64,000 nt of DNA from Orychophragmus violaceus. Lineage: Eukaryota > Streptophyta > Magnoliopsida > Brassicales > Brassicaceae. The stretch's first letter is position 1; the number at the start of each line of letters is the position of its first letter. The DNA lies in contig CM058230.1 of the NCBI GenBank assembly GCA_030180135.1, positions 105,763,503 through 105,827,502 of the forward strand, given 5' to 3'. This document shows positions 9,861 through 21,070 of this stretch, in pieces. The translations under genes and the position numbers were made by a program. The notes beneath the pieces are model-generated. The model had not been told where the DNA came from. It ran no database searches and was given only the letters and a program-made list of their open reading frames with translations.

Positions 9861-12800
9861 CCGTGGGACAGTCGCGGTGCATGAAAAACCAAGTGCTCAT
9901 GTCCCGGGAAGTATCGGGTCGAGTTTTTTCGAAAGTACCACGACCAAAACCCCTCATATGGACAGTAAGGAGGTGTGGTGGAGGAAACAGGTGAAAAAAA
10001 AATGACGGTATATGATAAACCGATCGTGGGTACCACGACCAAAACCCCTCATATAGACAGTAAGGAGGTGTGGTGGAGGAAACAGGTGAAAAAAAAATGA
10101 CGGGATATGATAAACTGATCGTGGACTGATCCTATGCACCGTGGGACAGTCGCGGTGCATGAAAAACCAAGTGTTCATGGCCCGGGAAGAATCGGGTCGA
10201 GTTTTTTAGAAAGTACCACGACCAAAACCCCTCATATGGACAGTAAGGAGGTGTGGTGGAGGAAACGGGTGAAAAAAATGACGGTATATGATAAATTGAT
10301 CGTGGACTGATCCTATGCACCGTGGGACAATCGCGGTGCATGAAAAAACAAGTGTTCATGGCCCGGGAAGAATCGGGTCGAGTTTTTTCGAAAGTACCAC
10401 GACTAAAACCCCTCATATGGACAGTAAGGAGGTGTGGTGGAGGAAACGGGTGAAAAAAAAATGACGGTATATGATAAACTGATCGTGGACTGATCCTATG
10501 CACCGTGGGACAGTCGCGGTGCATGAAAAACCAAGTGTTCATGTCCCGGGAAGAATCGGGTCGAGTTTTTTCGAAAGTACCACGACCAAAACCCCTCATA
10601 TGGACAGTAAGGAGGTGTGGTGGAGGAAACGGGTGAAAAAAAAATGACAGTATATGATAAACTGATCGTGGACTGATCCTATGCACCGTGGGACAGTCGC
10701 GGTGCATGAAAAACCAAGTGTTCATGTCCCGGGAAGTATCGGGTCGAGTTTTTTCGAAAGTACCACGACCAAAACCCCTCATATGGACAATAAGGAGGTG
10801 TGGTGGAGGAAACATCTGAAAAAAAATGACGGTATATGATAAACTGATCGTGGACTGATCCTATGCACCGTGGGACATTCGCGGTGCATGAAAAACCAAG
10901 TGTTCATGGCCCGGGAAGAATCGGGTCGAGTTTTTTCGAAAGTACCACGACCAAAACCCCTCATATGGACAGTAAGGAGGTGTGGTGGAGGAAACATGTG
11001 AAAAAAATGACGGTATATGATAAACTGATCGTGGACTAATCCTATGCACCGTGGGACAGTCGCGGTGCATGAAAAACCAAGTGTTCATGTCCCGGGAAGT
11101 ATCGGGTCGAGTTTTTTCGAAAGTACCACGACCAAAATCCCTCATATGGACAGTAAAGAGGTGTGGTGGAGGAAACATGTGAAAAAAATGACGGTATATG
11201 TAAACTGATCGTGGACTGATCCTATGCACCGTGGGACAGTCGCGGTGCATGAAAAACCAAGTGTTCATGGCCCGGGAAGAATCGGGTCGAGTTTTTTCGA
11301 AAGTACCACGACCAAAACCCCTCATATGGACAGTAAGGAGGTGTGGTGGAGGAAACGGGTGAAAAATAAATGACGGTATATGATAAACTGATCGTGGACT
11401 GATCCTATGCACCGTGGGACAGTCGCGGTGCATGAAAAACCAAGTGTTCATGGCCCGGGAAGAATCGGGTCGAGTTTTTTCGAAAGTAACACGACCAAAA
11501 CCCCTCATATGGACAGTAAGGAGGTGTGGTGGAGGAAACATGTGAAAAAAATGACGGTATATGATAAACTGATCGTGGACTGATCCTATGCACCGTGGGA
11601 CAGTCGCGGTGAATGAAAAACCAAGTGTTCATGTCCCGAGAAGGATCGGGTCGAGTTTTTTCGATAGTACCACGACCAAAACCCCTCATATAGACAGTAA
11701 GGAGGTGTGGTGGAGGAAACATGTGAAAAAAATGACGGGATATGATAAACTGATCGTGGACTGATCCTATGCACCATGGGACAGTCGCGGTGCATGAAAA
11801 ACCAAGTGTTCATGGCCCGGGAAGAATCGGGTCGAGTTTTTTCGAAAGTACCACGACCAAAACCCCTCATATGGACAGTAAGGAGGTGTGGTGGAGGAAA
11901 CGGGTGAAAAAAATGACGGTATATGATAAACTGATCGTGGACTGATCCTATGCACCGTGGGACAGTCGCGGTGCATGAAAAACCAAGTGTTCATGGCCCG
12001 GGAAGAATCGGGTCGAGTTTTTTCGAAAGTACCACGACCAAAACCCCTCATATGGACAGTAAGGAGGTGTGGTGGAGGAAACGGGTGAAAAAAAAATGAC
12101 GGTATATGATAAACTGATCGTGGACTGATCCTATGCACCGTGAGACAGTTGCGGTGCATGAAAAACCAAGTGTTCATGTCCCGAGAAGGATCGGGTCGAG
12201 TTTTTTCGAAAGTACCACGACCAAAACCCCTAATATGGACAGTAAGGAGGTGTGGTGGAGGAAACGGGTGAAAAAAAAATGACGGTATATCATAAACTGA
12301 TCGTGGACTGATCCTATGCACCGTGGGACAGTCGCGGTGCATGAAAAACCAAGTGCTCATGTCCCGGGAAGTATCGGGTCGAGTTTTTTCGAAAGTACCA
12401 CGACCAAAACCCCTCATATGGACAGTAAGGAGGTGTGGTGGAGGAAACAGGTGAAAAAAAAATGACGGTATATGATAAACCGATCGTGGGTACCACGACC
12501 AAAACCCCTCATATAGACAGTAAGGAGGTGTGGTGGAGGAAACAGGTGAAAAACAAATGACGGGATATGATAAACTGATCGTGGACTGATCCTATGCACC
12601 GTGGGATAGTCGCGGTGCATGAAAAATCAAGTGTTCATGGCCCGGGAAGAATCGGGTCGAGTTTTTTCGAAAGTACCACGACCAAAACCCCTCATATGGA
12701 CAGTAAGGAGGTGTGGTGGAGGAAACGGGTGAAAAAAAAATGACGGTATATGATAAATTGATCGTGGACTGATCCTATGCACCGTGGGACAGTCGCGGTG

Positions 12801-13588
12801 CATGAAAAACCAAGTGTTCATGGCCCGGGAAGAATCGGGTCGAGTTTTTTCGAAAGTACCACGACCAAAACCCCTCATATGGACAGTAAGGAGGTGTGGT
12901 GGAGGAAACGGGTGAAAAAAAAATGACGGTATATGATAAACTGATCGTGGACTGATCCTATGCACCGTGAGACAGTTGCGGTGCATGAAAAACCAAGTGT
13001 TCATGTCCCGAGAAGGATCGGGTCGAGTTTTTTCGAAAGTACCACGACCAAAACCCCTCATATGGACAGTAAGGAGGTGTGGTGGAGGAAACGGGTGAAA
13101 AAAAAATGACGGTATATGATAAACTGATCGTGGACTGATCCTATGCACCGTGGGACAGTCGCGGTGCATGAAAAACCAAGTGTTCATGGCCCGGGAAGAA
13201 TCGGGTCGAGTTTTTTCGAAAGTAACACGACCAAAACCCCTCATATGGACAGTAAGGAGGTGTGGTGGAGGAAACATGTGAAAAAAAATGACGGTATATG
13301 ATAAACTGATCGTGGACTGATCCTATGCACCGTGGGACAGTCGCGGTGAATGAAAAACCAAGTGTTCATGTCCCGAGAAGGATCGGGTCGAGTTTTTTCG
13401 ATAGTACCACGACCAAAACCCCTCATATAGACAGTAAGGAGGTGTGGTGGAGGAAACATGTGAAAAAAATGACGGGATATGATAAACTGATCGTGGACTG
13501 ATCCTATGCACCATGGGACAGTCGCGGTGCATGAAAAACCAAGTGTTCATGGCCCGGGAAGAATCGGGTCGAGTTTTTTCGAAAGTAC
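9861..13588 (+). repeat. ~182-bp tandem satellite, array segment 1
   Basis: About 20 head-to-tail monomers of 180-183 bp. The landmark CCTATGCACC recurs at 10131, 10312, 10495, 10678 and so on. Length varies mainly through a poly-A tract of 6-9 bases. Half-length variants lacking ~80-90 bp have junctions near 10030 and 12490. Variant monomers recur in a fixed order, showing a higher-order repeat. Each full monomer carries an 8-bp dyad (ATGCACCG / CGGTGCAT). Long reading frames on the minus strand are a by-product of the repeats. Confidence 0.95.
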
Positions 13589-13848
13589 TGTAACATCCCC
13601 AAACCGGGATACAAAACCCACCCTAATCGTTTGGGCTGTTATGGAAACATAAGACCGAACACGTGATCAAAGAAGATCAATGAAGTGTTCGGTAACCTAA
13701 AAAGAGCTAAGTTCGGTGAGAAATGAGCTTAGCCGAGCTGAACCAAGAGTGTTCAGCTGAAACGAGCTGAACAATCCAGCTGGTCAGCTAGGCCAGCTGG
13801 CAGCCAGCTCAACCCAGCTAGCTTGAGTGTTCAAGTGTTGGGTCAGCT

Positions 13849-13978
13849 GGTCAGCTAGTGACACTAGCTGACCAAGCGGTTACCAACGAATGGTCACCAA
13901 GAGGAGTTGTGACCTTTCGGCCAACAACTCATCACCATTCACTTGGGGGAAGTTGGCGCCAAGGAAGCCTATAAATAG
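13849..13978 (+). promoter_or_regulatory. U3 palindrome and TATA box, family C LTR
   Basis: A perfect inverted repeat with 12-bp arms (GGTCAGCTAGTG / CACTAGCTGACC) around one A lies at 13849-13873. TATAAATAG follows at 13970-13978, 96 bp after the palindrome. The 3' LTR repeats this at 18516-18540 and 18637-18645. The same layout occurs in the B and Tekay-like LTRs, so it is probably the core promoter with an upstream element (inference). Confidence 0.6.
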
Positions 13979-16177
13979 GCCATTCCTTGGCCAATTTGCG
14001 CATGCCCATGGAGGGGAAAACGTCCAGAAATTCTCCCAAAGGCACAAGCCTGAAATTGCGAGAGTCCTAGAGAGAGAGAGGCCGGATTCTAGAGAGAAGG
14101 CCGGTGAAAGTAAGATGGGATTTGGTGGTGGTTAACCGAGAGTGGAATGGGTTAAGAATGGCCGGAGATGCATCAGAAACTCGCGGCAAGACCACAACCG
14201 CATCCTAGTGCGTGATCGGCGAGAGAGAACAACCGCGGCCGCGGTAAACCGCTCGGCCGTCGGTTGGATCAAACGGGCTGACGCGACGATATTCTCTTCA
14301 TCTCCTTTCTGGGAATAGACCGAATGTTAGGCCGCAATTTGGCTTGAGATTCGGTGAGTTTTCCCCAAAGGTCACGATCGGCCATGGGCCAAGTTTGCGA
14401 ACTGGTTGACGGGAAGTGCGGGTCGATTGGGCGCACGGTCGGAAAGGGCCGGATGGTGAAGCGCGGGTAAAGACGCGTCTGTTGGGGCGGACATGAATAG
14501 CCCGACAAACCAATCACGGACAGTCCGTTGCGTCAGTCGGACGTAACAACCCGGACCGGACGCAACACGGCGGGATGGACGGATCGATAAACTGGTCGGA
14601 CGGATAAGGCACGCGCATCGACTGCCGGCCAACGGGATAAGCCGATGGATCATGCACTACCGAACGGTCGTCCGGATGGACGTAAAACCGAAGGAGGCTG
14701 ATCGCATACGGCAGACTTGGCGGACGGACGCAGTCTCGGTCGATGGCGCCTTGACGTAAGATCGGCGATCGCGGACATGTAAGCGATACTCGGTTGGACG
14801 GTACGATCATGCAGACGGCCGTGAATCATCTCCGGATGGTCGCGTCTGCCGATCGGACGTCGCACCTTTTCGCGGACAGTCGTGTCTTTTCGCGGACTGA
14901 CGCAACCGTTCAGGGATCGAATGATCGGAACATGCGTCAGCCGGATGGACAGCGGCCGCGGCAGGGAGCGTACGGACTGACGGGCGAGATGTGTGAGCGC
15001 TGCCGAGTACGCTCGTCAACGCAGCCAAATTCTCGTCACGTCAAGCGGTTACGTGATCGCGGCAGTCTGATCGCGGTAGAGTGATCGCGTCAGACTGATC
15101 ACGGTGGAACAATCGCGGCAGGATGATCGCGGCAGGATTGTCGCGGCAGACTGATCGTGATCTATGCGGATGGTCGCGACTGTTCACGGACGGTCGTGTC
15201 TTTTCGCGAAGGGTCGCGTCACTTCGCGGACTGACGTAACGGTTCAAAGATCGCCAACGATCCGAACGTGCGGTCAGTCCGATTGGACAGCGATCACGGC
15301 ACGACGCGGATGGCCTGACGAACAGGAAACGCGAGTGTTGCCGGGTACGCTTGGCGATGCTGTCGCATCCTCGTTGCGTCAAGCCATTGCGCTGATGGAC
15401 TGACGATCATGGTACGACCGAGTGACACTCGGTACGACCCGAATGATCGTGTATGGTCAAGGCATTGACGGGATCATAGACTTGGCGGGTTCATGTCCAA
15501 TATACCGTTGGGATTGATCAGAAGATCAATCACGGTTAAGTTCGAGCTGACGAGAAGTTCATGAGTTGGACCGTGGATTGGATCGGGGAGATCGCGTGGT
15601 CGAAACGCGTGCGGACCGGTCGATCAGTCAAGGGAACTGGGTCGACGGCCGACGGTACGAACCAAAGATCAGACCGTTCACGGAATTGATCGAGAGGATC
15701 ATTCCAACCACTGTACCGATCGTAGAGCTGACAATACTAAAGGAAACTGGTTCACGAACCGGTTAGACCTAAAGGACTTGGATCGGTCTAAGAGTCAAGG
15801 CAACAAAGGATAAAGGGAAAACGAGCTAAGGAATGATCGAGATGAAAAGGTGGTCAAAGGGAGGAACTAGAAGACCTCTTTTGTACATGGTCATGTGGGG
15901 ATGGTTGGTTGAATGACTAAGTACAAAGGGGGTGTGTTCTAAAGGGTGCAGAACGGATGAGCTAAGCTGAACGCGGAGCTAGCTTCACACCGGCTTCACC
16001 ACAGGCTAAGGTACACATTCGAGTACTCATCTATTGTTCTAAGGAATGAATAGAACGGAATAGGTGGAATGGACAAACTAAGTAAAAGACTTAGGTTGTT
16101 GGAATGGATAGTTAATGAACGGGACCTCGAAAGAGTTTTAATGAAACTAAATAAGGTTATAAGAGGTTCTTGGATGG

Positions 16178-16352
16178 ATCGTTCTTTAGAAGAACGATGT
16201 AATGGTTAAGTAAGGATTTCCGCTGCGTAATCTTAAGTATGAAGGATCTGAGACCAAGGGTCAAATAGTAGATCCGATGAATACTTAGTTCCTAAGGGAA
16301 AATTTTAAAATAGGACGGGTTTTCGGGAGGTTCAGGCCTGGGTTTGGCCTGA
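16178..16352 (+). other. Two stem-loops near the 3' end of family C LTR
   Basis: Arms ATCGTTCTT / AAGAACGAT (9 bp) with a TAG loop lie at 16178-16198. Arms TCAGGCC / GGCCTGA (7 bp) with a 7-nt loop lie at 16332-16352. Both recur in family B LTRs, the second with a different loop. Being downstream of the TATA box and just before the primer site, they would be in the 5' leader of the transcript. Confidence 0.5.
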
Positions 16353-16406
16353 CCACTGGAACGCATCGACCGCGGCCTAGGAGGGCCGGGTCGGGGTGTT
16401 TCAAGT

Positions 16407-16418
16407 TGGTATCAGAGC
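16407..16418 (+). other. Primer binding site (tRNA-Met type), family C
   Basis: TGGTATCAGAGC, three bases after the 5' LTR. It is the same site as in families A, B and the Tekay-like element. Confidence 0.9.
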
Positions 16419-17640
16419 CAGGTTATTTCCTAGGACGATGCTCTCATGATTGGTGACTTGCTAAGGCAAGTGCACCAAGGACGCACTTAGTCTGACCATA
16501 ATAGTGAATGGACTATAAACGGTTGGGCGGATCAACCGCGCTAAGGGGACGATTGCCTGTAGTATGTGGATGATCGGACGGCACGTCTTGGAGACGTTGG
16601 CCGGGTCATGAAACCACATACGGCAAGTGCCAGTAAAAGCGGATGGTCGAACGGCGCATCTTGGAGATGTTGGCCGGATCATGAACCGCACACGGCAAGA
16701 GCCCAAGCGTGAAACGGTTAAATGGAATACCATGTTGATCACGGCCATACCATTAGTCAGCACCATCGGGTCAGGATAATGCGTCGTGGGCCGTTCACCG
16801 CAAGCGCAGGATGATGGTAGCCAGGCGCAGACCATCGTACCTGTTTGCGGGAACAGTCGTGTCCATTCGCGTGAACCGCACGGACGAATGCGTACGACCG
16901 CGGGTCGCGACAGGGTCGCAGACCCAGGAACGGTTGGTACGTGGATGGCACTTAGACTTGGACCAAGGTCGCAAGACGGTGTCGAGGTGAACCGGAAGGC
17001 ACAATCACGGAAAAGTGGTTGGCCGAACCGGGAGGGACCTGGGGTGAACCGGAAGGCACAATCACGGGAAAGTGGTTGGCCGAACCGGGAGGGACCTGGG
17101 GTGAACCAGAGGGCACAATCACGAGAGGTGGTTGGCTTAACCGGGAAGGACCTGATGAGGAAATGGGACCAAAGGGTTGATAACCATTCCTCGGGCCGCG
17201 CAGAATGCACCTCCGGTGGATGACAACACTCCGTAAGATGTTGGGAAAAGGGGGAGGGCCTGCGTGAAGGTGGAAGCAAGGACCTGGGGTCGCGAGCTGT
17301 CCACAGGCTGGGTTTCGAAAAAGGTGACTGTAAAACCAAGGTCATGTTTCCGTCGTGGGCAGCCTAGACATGTTGTTTAGGACTGTCGGAATGGCCGGGA
17401 CGGACGGTCGGGGGGCTACGAAAGTGGATTGGGGTCAGGGTGACTGCGCGGCTACGGCCAAGGGTCAACTGGGGAAAACCTCAAGTCCATGAGCTCGTGG
17501 AGGATTCAGGCAGGGCCGTCTCCTTCGTTGTGATCATTGGTCTGTCACTCGAACCCTAATTTCTCAAATTACTGCAGGGCATATTGGGGAATAAAGCGGG
17601 GCTTATATGCATTCTGGGAATGTGTAGGGACCGTTGTGGA
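16419..17640 (+). pseudogene. Decayed gag and gag/pol-boundary remnant in family C
   Basis: Bases ~17155-17390 align by eye with the zinc-knuckle part of the intact gag at 27645-27880. They share AAGAGGAAATGGG, the CGCAGAATGCACCTCC stretch, and TCGCGAGCTGTCCACAGGCTG, but cysteine and histidine codons are mutated and the frame is broken. Bases ~17525-17640 match the gag/pol boundary at 28020-28135, including AAAGCGGGGCTTATATGCATT. This ties family C to the Tekay-like lineage. The capsid region is not recognisable. A 294-aa antisense frame through here has no motif and is ignored. Confidence 0.75.
16987..17157 (+). repeat. Three tandem 57-bp units in family C gag remnant
   Basis: GTGAACC starts at 16987, 17044 and 17101, a 57-bp period (19 codons). 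Units 1 and 2 are almost identical; unit 3 has diverged. Family B has one copy of the unit around 33841-33893. The triplication is therefore specific to C or was lost in B. Confidence 0.8.
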
Positions 17641-18217
17641 TTGTGGAACTAAGATCAAGTCCTTGGGGGGCGGAGGTCAAGTTTCACGGGAAACTATGAT
17701 CAAGTCCTTAGAGGGCGGAGATCAAGTTTCGGGTCAAACCGTAAGGGATGTGATCGAGATTGACTAAGTCTAAGGCAAGACAAAATCGGGGGAATGATTA
17801 AGTCTTGACGGACCGAGGTCATGGTAAGTATATGGATCTCTCAACGGCTGAGTCCAAGGTTCGATTGTTGATCGGCCAAGGTCAAGACCGTGAGCAATAA
17901 GTCGAATTAAGCGCGGAATGAACCGTGAGTCATGGACGAGGGAAGTTCGGGCAGCTAAGCGCGATCGAACGGTAGCCGTTGGGGCGGTTTACCGAAGATT
18001 GGCAAGCTGGGCACGGATTGTCCATGCACGGGAACGGAATGGAAAAGTCCGGTCATACGCGACTTGATCCGAGATGAAGGGCTCCGGCAGAAACGGCCGT
18101 AAATGGACTTAGGTTGAATGGAGAGAACATAGAATGGTTGTGTTCTGCTAACACTTCGGGATGTTAGTAGGTCTCCAATGGTTCATAAAGTTTGAACGGG
18201 GTAAAACACCTTAAGTC
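17641..18217 (+). other. Family C 3' internal non-coding region
   Basis: No coding motif seen. Bases ~17835-18215 match the last ~420 bp of the family B internal region (e.g. 34772-35160), including the GGTCATACGCGACTTGATC stretch. The 3' internal end is thus shared between B and C even though the LTR bodies differ. Confidence 0.6.
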
Positions 18218-18255
18218 GGATTCGGGGACGAATCCCGTTTAAGGGGGGTAGAACT
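18218..18255 (+). other. GGGA stem-loop and polypurine tract, family C
   Basis: Arms GGATTCG (18218-18224) and CGAATCC (18229-18235) enclose GGGA. The purine-rich AAGGGGGGTAGAACT leads into the LTR at 18256. The stem-loop ends 20 bp before the LTR, matching the spacing in family B and the Tekay-like element. Confidence 0.75.
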
Positions 18256-21070
18256 TGTAACATCCCCAAACCGGGATACAAAACCCACCCTAATCGTTTG
18301 GGCTGTTATGGAAACATAAGACCGAACACGTGATCAAAGAAGATCAATGAAGTGTTCGGTAACCTAAAAAGAGCTAAGTTCGGTGAGAAATGAGCTTAGC
18401 CGAGCTGAACCAAGAGTGTTCAGCTGAAACGAGCTGAACAATCCAGCTGGTCAGCTAGGCCAGCTGGCAGCCAGCTCAACCCAGCTAGCTTGAGTGTTCA
18501 AGTGTTGGGTCAGCTGGTCAGCTAGTGACACTAGCTGACCAAGCGGTTACCAACGAATGGTCACCAAGAGGAGTTGTGACCTTTCGGCCAACAACTCATC
18601 ACCATTCACTTGGGGGAAGTTGGCGCCAAGGAAGCCTATAAATAGGCCATTCCTTGGCCAATTTGCGCATGCCCATGGAGGGGAAAACGTCCAGAAATTC
18701 TCCCAAAGGCACAAGCCTGAAATTGCGAGAGTCCTAGAGAGAGAGAGGCCGGATTCTAGAGAGAAGGCCGGTGAAAGTAAGATGGGATTTGGTGGTGGTT
18801 AACCGAGAGTGGAATGGGTTAAGAATGGCCGGAGATGCATCAGAAACTCGCGGCAAGACCACAACCGCATCCTAGTGCGTGATCGGCGAGAGAGAACAAC
18901 CGCGGCCGCGGTAAACCGCTCGGCCGTCGGTTGGATCAAACGGGCTGACGCGACGATATTCTCTTCATCTCCTTTCTGGGAATAGACCGAATGTTAGGCC
19001 GCAATTTGGCTTGAGATTCGGTGAGTTTTCCCCAAAGGTCACGATCGGCCATGGGCCAAGTTTGCGAACTGGTTGACGGGAAGTGCGGGTCGATTGGGCG
19101 CACGGTCGGAAAGGGCCGGATGGTGAAGCGCGGGTAAAGACGCGTCTGTTGGGGCGGACGTGAATAGCCCGACAAACCAATCACGGACAGTCCGTTGCGT
19201 CAGTCGGACGTAACAACCCGGACCGGACGCAACACGGCGGGATGGACGGATCGATAAACTGGTCGGACGGATAAGGCACGCGCATCGACTGCCGGCCAAC
19301 GGGATAAGCCGATGGATCATGCACTACCGAACGGTCGTCCGGATGGACATAAAACCGAAGGAGGCTGATCGCATACGGCAGACTTGGCGGACGGACGCAG
19401 TCTCGGTCGATGGCGCCTTGACGTAAGATCGGCGATCGCGGACATGTAAGCGATACTCGGTTGGACGGTACGATCATGCAGACGGCCGTGAATCATCTCC
19501 GGATGGTCGCGTCTGCCGATCGGACGTCGCACCTTTTCGCGGACAGTCGTGTCTTTTCGCGGACTGACGCAACCGTTCAGGGATCGAATGATCGGAACAT
19601 GCGTCAGCCGGATGGACAGCGGCCGCGGCAGGGAGCGTACGGACTGACGGGCGAGATGTGTGAGCGCTGCCGAGTACGCTCGTCAACGCAGCCAAATTCT
19701 CGTCACGTCAAGCGGTTACGTGATCGCGGCAGTCTGATCGCGGTAGAGTGATCGCGTCAGACTGATCACGGTGGAACAATCGCGGCAGGATGATCGCGGC
19801 AGGATTGTCGCGGCAGACTGATCGTGATCTATGCGGATGGTCGCGACTGTTCACGGACGGTCGTGTCTTTTCGCGAAGGGTCGCGTCACTTCGCGGACTG
19901 ACGTAACGGTTCAAAGATCGCCAACGATCCGAACGTGCGGTCAGTCCGATTGGACAGCGATCACGGCACGACGCGGATGGCCTGACGAACAGGAAACGCG
20001 AGTGTTGCCGGGTACGCTTGGCGATGCTGTCGCATCCTCGTTGCGTCAAGCCATTGCGCTGATGGACTGACGATCATGGTACGACCGAGTGACACTCGGT
20101 ACGACCCGAATGATCGTGTATGGTCAAGGCATTGACGGGATCATAGACTTGGCGGGTTCATGTCCAATATACCGTTGGGATTGATCAGAAGATCAATCAC
20201 GGTTAAGTTCGAGCTGACGAGAAGTTCATGAGTTGGACCGTGGATTGGATCGGGGAGATCGCGTGGTCGAAACGCGTGCGGACCGGTCGATCAGTCAAGG
20301 GAACTGGGTCGACGGCCGACGGTACGAACCAAAGATCAGACCGTTCACGGAATTGATCGAGAGGATCATTCCAACCACTGTACCGATCGTAGAGCTGACA
20401 ATACTAAAGGAAACTGGTTCACGAACCGGTTAGACCTAAAGGACTTGGATCGGTCTAAGAGTCAAGGCAACAAAGGATAAAGGGAAAACGAGCTAAGGAA
20501 TGATCGAGATGAAAAGGTGGTCAAAGGGAGGAACTAGAAGACCTCTTTTGTACATGGTCATGTGGGGATGGTTGGTTGAATGACTAAGTACAAAGGGGGT
20601 GTGTTCTAAAGGGTGCAGAACGGATGAGCTAAGCTGAACGCGGAGCTAGCTTCACACCGGCTTCACCACAGGCTAAGGTACACATTCGAGTACTCATCTA
20701 TTGTTCTAAGGAATGAATAGAACGGAATAGGTGGAATGGACAAACTAAGTAAAAGACTTAGGTTGTTGGAATGGATAGTTAATGAACGAGACCTCGAAAG
20801 AGTTTTAATGAAACTAAATAAGGTTATAAGAGGTTCTTGGATGGATCGTTCTTTAGAAGAACGATGTAATGGTTAAGTAAGGATTTCCGCTGCGTAATCT
20901 TAAGTATGAAGGATCTGAGACCAAGGGTCAAATAGTAGATCCGATGAATACTTAGTTCCTAAGGGAAAATTTTAAAATAGGACGGGTTTTCGGGAGGTTC
21001 AGGCCTGGGTTTGGCCTGACCACTGGAACGCATCGACCGCGGCCTAGGAGGGCCGGGTCGGAGTGTTTCA
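18256..21070 (+). repeat. Family C 3' LTR
   Basis: 2815 bp, matching 13589-16403. Differences by eye lie near 19159, 19348, 20786 and 21062. It is followed by the TSD AGTAC and satellite. Confidence 0.93.

Larger units (their letters stand above)
13589..16403 (+). repeat. Family C 5' LTR
   Basis: It starts TGTAACATCCCC and ends GTGTTTCA. It contains an AGCT/CAGCTG-rich cluster at 13730-13875, a palindrome and TATA box, and GATCGCGG-type short repeats around 15055-15160. It matches the 3' LTR at an offset of 4667. The ORFs inside are shadows of GC-rich repeats. Confidence 0.93.
13589..21070 (+). mobile_element. Family C non-autonomous LTR retrotransposon, complete, TSD AGTAC
   Basis: A 7482-bp element with 2815-bp LTRs (13589-16403 and 18256-21070) and an 1852-bp internal region. 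AGTAC at 13584-13588 is repeated at 21071-21075, and the satellite monomer resumes at the same position, proving a clean insertion. About four differences between LTRs by eye (~0.14%) indicate a young insertion. The internal region has a primer site, decayed gag sequence, a stem-loop and a polypurine tract, but no usable coding sequence. It must have been copied by proteins supplied in trans, plausibly from a Tekay-like relative such as 24480-33470. Confidence 0.93.

Noticed and set aside
10132..10815. Long minus-strand ORFs in the satellite (up to 337 aa, e.g. 10132-10815 and 53603-54616)
   Set aside because: They follow the ~182-bp monomer, change frame with poly-A length, and have no start, domain or codon signal. 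They are repeat artefacts.
9861..13588. CRISPR-like direct repeats
   Set aside because: The repeats are contiguous satellite monomers without spacers in plant DNA. Not a CRISPR array.
16461..17345. 294-aa antisense ORF in family C internal region
   Set aside because: It lies opposite decayed gag and the 57-bp repeats. No domain recognised.
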